This document shows, piece after piece, positions 58,873 to 64,000 of a stretch of 64,000 nucleotides of DNA. Below the pieces are notes generated by a model. That model had not been told where the DNA came from, ran no database searches, and saw nothing but the letters and a program-made list of their open reading frames with translations. The position numbers and the translations under genes were made by a program. Source of the stretch: an uncultured Pseudomonadota bacterium (GTDB lineage Bacteria > Pseudomonadota > Gammaproteobacteria > Burkholderiales > SG8-39); the NCBI GenBank assembly GCA_903921325.1, contig CAIXPL010000024.1:62001-126000 (forward strand), written 5' to 3'. Within the stretch, counting starts at the first letter, position 1. Each line of letters starts with the position of its first letter.

Positions 58873-59177
58873 ACCGCTTACGCATACCGCGAGCGTGGTT
58901 TGCCCTGCTCTTCGGACTGAGCCTGTTCATGCTGGCCAGTTGCGTGGTTACCGACGGCGGCTTTCCCATCGGCATTGGCTATTACGACCCTTTGATCGGT
59001 GAATATGGCGGCTGGGGACCGGATTACCGCGTCGGACCACCACGGCAAGGGGCATCCAGACAGGAGTACCGCGGAGAACACACGCCGGCGCGCGGCTATC
59101 GACCAGCGCCAGCAGGCCATTCGGTGCCCTCGATACCGTCGCGCGGACACTCCGAGAGTTCGCGATCACGCAAGTGA
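58869..59177 (+). CDS. Small predicted lipoprotein
   Basis: Protein of 102 aa starting at a GTG that overlaps the VOC stop. The N-terminus is basic, then hydrophobic (WFALLFGLSLFMLASC) with lipobox LASC at about residue 25. The mature part is Gly/Tyr/Pro/Ser/Arg-rich and probably disordered. No family is recognised. The coupling to the exported VOC protein suggests a shared envelope role. Confidence 0.75.
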   Translation: MNRLRIPRAWFALLFGLSLFMLASCVVTDGGFPIGIGYYDPLIGEYGGWGPDYRVGPPRQGASRQEYRGEHTPARGYRPAPAGHSVPSIPSRGHSESSRSRK

Positions 59178-60206
59178 ATCAGCGACCCTAATCACGAGCT
59201 TGCCAAAGTTCTTGCCCTGCAACAGGCCCATGAACGCCGCGGGGGCATTCTCCAGGCCAACGACAAGGTCTTCGCGCACCTTGACTTTGCCCTCAGCGAC
59301 CCACTCGCCCATCGCACTGGCAAACTCGCTCCAGCGCGGTGCATAGTCATCAAAAATGATGAAACCCTGCATCCTGATGCGCTTGCGCAGCAGCGTGCCC
59401 ATCAGCAGACCCAGTCTGTCCGGACCCACCGGCAGCCCGGTCGCGTTGTACGCAGACACCAACCCACATACCGGGACGCGCGCTTTCGTATTGAGCAACG
59501 GCAACACAGCATCAAACACCGCGCCGCCGACATTCTCGTAATACACATCGATGCCTTTGGGACATGCGGCAGCGAGGCGACTTGCAAGATTATCGGCGTG
59601 GTGATCGAGGCACTGGTCAAAGCCCAATTCATCGATCACATAGCGGCATTTGTCCGCCCCCCCAGCAATGCCAATCACCGTGCACCCCTGGATCTTCGCG
59701 ATCTGTCCAACCACCGACCCGACCGGACCACTGGCGGCAGCCACAACGACGGTCTCGCCAGCGATCGGACGGCCGATATCGAGCAGCCCCATGTACGCAG
59801 TAAAGCCCGGCATGCCGAGCACACCCAGAGCGCGTGATGGGTGCGGTTCCTCGGGATCGAGTTTGGTAAGACCCTTGCCGTTGGAGAGCGCATAGTCCTG
59901 CCACCCGGCGTAACCGAGCACCAGGTCGCCCGCCTGGAATTCAGGATGCCGTGACGCTTCAACGCGCGACACCGTACCACCGACCATCACCTGATCGATG
60001 TCGACCGGTGCGGCGTAGGACGGGCTGTCACTCATGCGCCCGCGCATGTAGGGGTCAAGGGAAAGGTAGAGCGTGCGCAGCAGCACCTGGCCAGTCTGAG
60101 GCACCGGCACCGGAACTTCCTCCATCCGAAAATTCTGCGCAGTGGGCGCGCCGTGCGGCCGCGATGCGAGGACGATGCGGCGATTGAGTGTGGTCGTATT
60201 GGGCAT
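59166..60206 (-). CDS. NADP-dependent MDR oxidoreductase (CurA/LTB4DH-like)
   Basis: Zinc-independent medium-chain reductase of 346 aa. LSLDPYMRGRMSD is the family signature near residue 50. VVVAAASGPVGSVVGQIAKIQG is the NADPH motif, and GIDVYYENVGGAVFDAVLPLL the substrate loop of enone/prostaglandin reductases. It would reduce alpha,beta-unsaturated ketones. The start is the ATG at 60206. It ends by overlapping the lipoprotein gene by 12 bp on the opposite strand. Confidence 0.9.
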   Translation of the reverse strand: MPNTTTLNRRIVLASRPHGAPTAQNFRMEEVPVPVPQTGQVLLRTLYLSLDPYMRGRMSDSPSYAAPVDIDQVMVGGTVSRVEASRHPEFQAGDLVLGYAGWQDYALSNGKGLTKLDPEEPHPSRALGVLGMPGFTAYMGLLDIGRPIAGETVVVAAASGPVGSVVGQIAKIQGCTVIGIAGGADKCRYVIDELGFDQCLDHHADNLASRLAAACPKGIDVYYENVGGAVFDAVLPLLNTKARVPVCGLVSAYNATGLPVGPDRLGLLMGTLLRKRIRMQGFIIFDDYAPRWSEFASAMGEWVAEGKVKVREDLVVGLENAPAAFMGLLQGKNFGKLVIRVADSLA

Positions 60207-60422
60207 GTAAGCGGCGTCCAGGTTGAAAAATCGAATGAGCGTCAGCGTGATTTCCGTGCGACTAGCGCGCCGGCTGGGTGAATGGAACGGTGAGGCAGCC
60301 GCGCTCCCCGCTCTGCACAGTTTGCGCCAAGAAAGGTTGCCCTTGCGTGTGCCAGCGCACGTTCGGTCTGCTGCCTTGAATGCTACCGTCAACAACCTCT
60401 GAGGCAAACCAAGGATTTCACC

Positions 60423-60695
60423 ATGTCGAGCGTCATCGAGAATCACTCCGACGAACAGCGGATTGTTGACTCGCTTGCCTCTGAGTGCCGGGTGCCCGTG
60501 AGCGAGATCGCGACGCTCTACGCAAAAGAGCGGGCGCGTCTTGAGCAAGGTGCTCACCTGACCGAATACCTGCCGATCTTCGCGACACGCAACGTACGGG
60601 ACATCATTCGCATGCGAGGTCTGAACAAAACGGTCACACCAACGTTTGAGGCCGCCGCAGGTCACGCGCACGGCTCCGGCGCAATCGTACTGTGA
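60423..60695 (+). CDS. DUF3562 family protein
   Basis: Protein of 90 aa containing VDSLASECRVPVSEIATLYAKERARLEQGA and YLPIFATRNVRDIIR, the conserved core of DUF3562. The helical N-terminal part could be a small DNA- or protein-binding module. Function is unknown. AAGGA lies 7 nt before the ATG. It is first of three plus-strand genes with the PhoU-like and PPDK-like proteins, 16 nt before the next. Confidence 0.82.
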   Translation: MSSVIENHSDEQRIVDSLASECRVPVSEIATLYAKERARLEQGAHLTEYLPIFATRNVRDIIRMRGLNKTVTPTFEAAAGHAHGSGAIVL

Positions 60696-60711
60696 CCATG
60701 GCGCAGAAACC

Positions 60712-62745
60712 ATGAAAAAATCCGACGCCGTCGCCGCAATTGGACAGAGCTCTCTGCTGCTACCGGCGTGGATCAAGGCTGCACTGGCTGCCAACGACCG
60801 GCTAAAGCTGTATTTGACCGTGCTGCAGGCCGCCACGTCACACGCTGACAACCCGAACAGCGGGCCACTGGATCTGGAACGCGAAGCAGCCGCGGCGGGT
60901 GCCGATACGAACTGGCTGCTGCAAATACCCGCCGCATCCTCGCGAGTTGATGGCGCGTTTCAAATTCCACAACTTCGGCATCTGACGCAGTGCATGGCCG
61001 CGGACCTTGCCGTGATGGCCCGGCCAGTTCTCGCAGCGAACCGGAAGGGCGAGGACACCGCCGCACGAGTAAAGCATTGGCTCGATTGGCTCGCAACGAT
61101 CGGAACTCCGCCCTCCAGCAAGTCCACCGGCAATGAGGCGCTGACGGCAGATCAGTTGCGTCTGCTGACCACAGGCAAGCGTACAGTCAAACGGCGGGAT
61201 GATCCGCACCACAACGCGATCGCCTCCGACAGCCTTCACTTGCTGGTGATGGATCTGCACAAGGCTCTCAATCAACTGGCTGGCAGTCTGTCCAATGAGT
61301 TGATCGACGGTGCGCACGTCTGGCAATTGAAGTCCGGTGATCGCGCCCATGTGGCAGCGTTCATGCGCGGCCTTAATCGCACCGCGCCGCTCAAGCTTGA
61401 TCACCCGGGACTGGATACCGCGGCCACCCGCGATGGCAAGCGGTTACTGCTACAAAACGACATCGGCACGAACGATGCACACGTACTTGTCGTGCAAATC
61501 GAGGACAGGACGATCACTTTGTCCTACTCGGATTTGCACCGCACCCGGTTTGAGTTCTTTCAATCGCTACTGACCCCGTTTGGTGCAAAGTGGTCTGATA
61601 CAAGTTCGCTGAAGAACACGGCACTCAACGACGGCGACGCCTACACCTTCGGCACGGCACAATTTGATTGCCCGACCACCGCAGCGATTGACGTTACGCT
61701 TGAGAGCATCGCCTCACGCATCGTGTTCCTGATCGACTGGAATCGGGCGCGCAAGCGCCTGCTGCCATTTGTCAGCAAATCCGCTGCCATCGGCATACTG
61801 GAGGCAGCCGCCCGGGTTGATTCAGGGCACATCGCCTGGCTCAAGGCCGGTGGCGAGCAGATTGTCTTTGCCGCAATGCAAGCGGCTGGCGCGAGCGTGT
61901 TCCGCGTCGGTGACCGCCTCGACACGATCCTCGGTGCAGACGATGCACAAGCATTCCTGATCGAGGTGCTGTGCCTTGCCAGCAACGCGCTGCTCGCTCG
62001 CCAGCCCGTTGCACTGGTTGCCGACGAAACCCGCATGTTGCTTGCCAAGCGGCTGCGCCAGCACAGCGCGGAATTTGATCTGATCGATGAACATGCCGCC
62101 TACTGTCACGCCCTTGCGCAGGCTGTCAGCGACAGTCTTGCGCATGACCACTGGGACAGCGCGCACAAGACCGACCACACGATCTCTGGCACGGCCGCAC
62201 ACACGCTTGCCGCACGCGCCAAAATCTGGGAACGCAAGGCCGATCACCTGGTGATGCAAGCTCGCGACCGGGCGCAACGCCAGCGCCGCTGGCAGCCCTT
62301 CGCTCATCTGATGGAACTATCCGACGATATTGCTGACGCACTCGAAGAGGCGGCGTTTCTGATGAGTGTCATTGGTGATGATCACCTGCAGGGCTGGACC
62401 GCGGAGGTGCACCAGATTCTGGCCAAGCTGGCGCAATCCGTTCTCCGGGCTGCACAGGAGCACATCAAGTCTCTGGCGATCGCACGCAGGCTTGGTGCGG
62501 GCAGTGAGGAAAACGAGAGTGATGCGTTTCTCGCCGCATCCTGGAATGTCCTGAGATCAGAGCGTGAGTGCGACGAACTGTTGCGCAGGGCGCGGCGAGC
62601 AATACTCGCTTCGATCCACAATGCTGCATCGCTGATGCTAGCAAATGACCTGGCGATTGCACTCGAATCTGCATCCGACCGCCAACTCGTGGTGGCCTAC
62701 GCTCTACGCGATATGGTCTTCGCACAGACTGAAGCGCGAGCATGA
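60712..62745 (+). CDS. Uncharacterised 677-aa protein with PhoU/DUF47-like C-terminus
   Basis: No overall family recognised. The first 480 residues are alpha/beta-like, with no clear catalytic motif. The segment 220-330 (HVLVVQIEDRTITLSYSDLHRTRFEFF) may be a mixed domain. The last about 170 residues are helical and resemble PhoU/DUF47: WERKADHLVMQARDRAQRQ, LMELSDDIADALEEAAFLM and ERECDELLRRARRAIL. PhoU-like proteins bind metal and sense phosphate. The gene overlaps the next by 4 nt (ATGA), so the two products probably act together. ATG at 60712 chosen as the first after the previous stop. Confidence 0.75.
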   Translation: MKKSDAVAAIGQSSLLLPAWIKAALAANDRLKLYLTVLQAATSHADNPNSGPLDLEREAAAAGADTNWLLQIPAASSRVDGAFQIPQLRHLTQCMAADLAVMARPVLAANRKGEDTAARVKHWLDWLATIGTPPSSKSTGNEALTADQLRLLTTGKRTVKRRDDPHHNAIASDSLHLLVMDLHKALNQLAGSLSNELIDGAHVWQLKSGDRAHVAAFMRGLNRTAPLKLDHPGLDTAATRDGKRLLLQNDIGTNDAHVLVVQIEDRTITLSYSDLHRTRFEFFQSLLTPFGAKWSDTSSLKNTALNDGDAYTFGTAQFDCPTTAAIDVTLESIASRIVFLIDWNRARKRLLPFVSKSAAIGILEAAARVDSGHIAWLKAGGEQIVFAAMQAAGASVFRVGDRLDTILGADDAQAFLIEVLCLASNALLARQPVALVADETRMLLAKRLRQHSAEFDLIDEHAAYCHALAQAVSDSLAHDHWDSAHKTDHTISGTAAHTLAARAKIWERKADHLVMQARDRAQRQRRWQPFAHLMELSDDIADALEEAAFLMSVIGDDHLQGWTAEVHQILAKLAQSVLRAAQEHIKSLAIARRLGAGSEENESDAFLAASWNVLRSERECDELLRRARRAILASIHNAASLMLANDLAIALESASDRQLVVAYALRDMVFAQTEARA

Positions 62746-64000
62746 AGATTCGCGCCGCGAGACTCGATCCAAGCTGGCCTGATTCGGTTTTTCTGATCGG
62801 CTGCGTAGCGCCCGCAGGCTGCGCACCGGCTCGGCACGTGGGCTGTGCAGCAACCATGGGGTCGAAGGCCTTCAATCTGCTGCGCATGGCCCGCTTGAAT
62901 CTACCCGTCCCTGCCGCGTTTGCGATCGGTACGCGTTACTGCAAGGATGCCGCGAGCAGACTCGCAGGCGCGCAGCCAGCCGTGTGGCGGCCCGGTCTGC
63001 TCGCTGTGGAACGCGCGACAGGACTGCGCTTCGGTGACACCCGTCAGCCCCTGCTGCTGTCAGTCCGCTCTGGCGCGCCGGTGTCCATGCCTGGCATGAT
63101 GGAAACGCTCCTCAACATCGGGTTGTGTGACACGACGCTCGCGGGATTTCTGCGCCAGACGGGTAACCCCCGGTTGGTGTGGGACACCTACCGACGCCTG
63201 GTCGCTGGATACGCGGAAGTGGTGGCCGGAGTGCCGGCGTCCCGGTTTGATTCCGAAAGCGTCGCCCTCGCTGGCACGCGGGATGAACGCGAACTTGATT
63301 TTTCCGAGCTGCGCCAACTCACCCACCGATACCTTGAAATCTACGCGCAAGCCACTGGAGTCGCCTTTCCGCAAGACCCGCAGGCACAGTTGGCAGGCGC
63401 CATCGGTGCCGTGTTCGCGAGCTGGCAATCGACCAAGGCCTGCGAATATCGACGCCAGCGCGCGATTGCCAATAGCATCGGGACAGCGGTGACGATACAG
63501 ACCATGGTCTACGGTAACGCCGGCGGACGATCGGGATCAGGCGTAGGTTTCACGCGCGACCCGGTCAGCGGGAATCCGTCGCTCTGGATTGATTTCCTGT
63601 TCAATGCTCAGGGCGAGGACGTGGTGTCGGGTCGTCGCAGCGCCTATGGCCACGATGAGCTGGCCGCAGTCATGCCGGCGGTTTGGAAGGCACTCGTCGA
63701 CACCGCCGCCCAACTTGAGCATGAGTTTGGTGACATGCAGGATTTTGAGTTTACTGTGCAGGATGGTCACCTCTACCTGTTACAGGCGCGCAACGGTAAA
63801 TGCTCGGCGCAGGCAAGGGCTCGCATTGCGCTTGATTTGGTTGACGAAGGGCTCATAACGAGTGAGGTGGCGTGTGATCGAACCGCCGCCCTGAACATCG
63901 ACGACCTGGTTACCACCCGCTCGGTAACCTCTGGCGGCAAACCACTCGCACCGATAGCCCATGCGGCGAGCGCCAGCAGTGGCATCGCCATTGGTGAAAT
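62742..64000 (+). CDS. Pyruvate phosphate dikinase-like protein, 3' end beyond window
   Basis: The first 419 codons are visible, covering the ATP-grasp domain of PPDK. Residues 40-62 (GSKAFNLLRMARLNLPVPAAF) hold the nucleotide-binding lysine. SVRSGAPVSMPGMMETLLNIG (107-127), YGNAGGRSGSGVGFTRDP (257-274), FLFNAQGEDVV (285-295) and DMQDFEFTVQ..LYLLQARNGK (331-353) all match PPDK. The extreme N-terminus is diverged and Cys-rich, and the usual NGKRT reads NGKCS. The swivel histidine domain appears to begin at the edge (ASASSGIAIGE). Whether the PEP-binding half is present cannot be seen. No PPDK regulatory protein (DUF299) is nearby. Confidence 0.85.
   Translation, partial: MKIRAARLDPSWPDSVFLIGCVAPAGCAPARHVGCAATMGSKAFNLLRMARLNLPVPAAFAIGTRYCKDAASRLAGAQPAVWRPGLLAVERATGLRFGDTRQPLLLSVRSGAPVSMPGMMETLLNIGLCDTTLAGFLRQTGNPRLVWDTYRRLVAGYAEVVAGVPASRFDSESVALAGTRDERELDFSELRQLTHRYLEIYAQATGVAFPQDPQAQLAGAIGAVFASWQSTKACEYRRQRAIANSIGTAVTIQTMVYGNAGGRSGSGVGFTRDPVSGNPSLWIDFLFNAQGEDVVSGRRSAYGHDELAAVMPAVWKALVDTAAQLEHEFGDMQDFEFTVQDGHLYLLQARNGKCSAQARARIALDLVDEGLITSEVACDRTAALNIDDLVTTRSVTSGGKPLAPIAHAASASSGIAIGE

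Noticed and set aside
60207-60851. Upstream extension of the MDR oxidoreductase frame
   Set aside because: It crosses the DUF3562 gene and the promoter region. The ATG at 60206 gives the normal family length.

Overview
The window is GC-rich chromosomal DNA, almost fully coding, with the gene neighbourhoods of a betaproteobacterium, most likely Burkholderiales. The evidence is the order sdhCDAB-sdhE-gltA-odhA-odhB-lpdA, the order mltG-tmk-holB-tatD, orphan Bug-type periplasmic receptors, and small families (DUF4936, DUF3562, the baeRF 'translational machinery' protein) typical of that order. I place 59 protein genes. Two are cut by the window edges: zapE at the left, and a pyruvate phosphate dikinase-like gene at the right. 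I see no rRNA, tRNA, IS element, prophage or CRISPR array.

Region 1 (1-19430) is a central-carbon locus. On the minus strand, sdhC-D-A-B, sdhE, gltA, odhA, odhB, lpdA and zapE run left from a divergent control region at 11506-11858. On the plus strand, mdh, prpB, prpC, prpD and acnA run right from it. Together they cover most of the TCA cycle plus the 2-methylcitrate cycle for propionyl-CoA. A 16-bp perfect palindrome lies just downstream of the likely mdh promoter.

Region 2 (19445-31936) holds an ArsC/Spx-like protein, a short RecQ and a TauE/SafE exporter. They are followed by a seven-gene minus-strand cluster for lower meta-cleavage of an aromatic compound: VOC dioxygenase, MmsA-like CoA-acylating dehydrogenase, class II aldolase-like protein, FMN reductase, semialdehyde dehydrogenase, oxopentenoate hydratase and oxalocrotonate decarboxylase. 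A Bug receptor diverges from it, followed by an HDOD signalling protein.

Region 3 (31942-37438) is a minus-strand operon of SDR, aryl-AMP/CoA ligase, amidohydrolase, beta-ketoadipyl-CoA thiolase and alpha/beta hydrolase, which looks like aromatic-acid catabolism via CoA thioesters. Region 4 (37557-45553) is housekeeping: ankyrin protein, tatD, holB, tmk, mltG, ygfZ, DUF4936, NRDE, GNAT, mtnA. Region 5 (45492-49543) has a second Bug receptor, a two-subunit Rieske ring-hydroxylating dioxygenase, an L,D-transpeptidase and tadA. Region 6 (49713-57165) has a GGDEF-EAL protein with a collagen-like stretch and a four-gene overlapping envelope-glycan operon. Region 7 (57245-64000) has a baeRF protein, an exported double-VOC protein, a lipoprotein, a quinone-reductase-type MDR enzyme, and a three-gene set of DUF3562, a 677-aa protein with a PhoU/DUF47-like end, and a PPDK-like protein.

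The most unusual structural signal is repeated short tandem duplication at gene boundaries. Six genes (prpC, the ArsC-like gene, the FMN reductase, the class II aldolase, the dioxygenase beta subunit and tadA) have a stop codon inside or touching the first unit of a 3' tandem repeat, and each repeat has a different unit length (11 to 39 bp). A seventh array with a 17-bp period fills the promoter region of the meta-cleavage cluster, and several proteins carry in-frame tandem repeats. No local DNA-binding transcription factor was recognised anywhere in the 64 kb.
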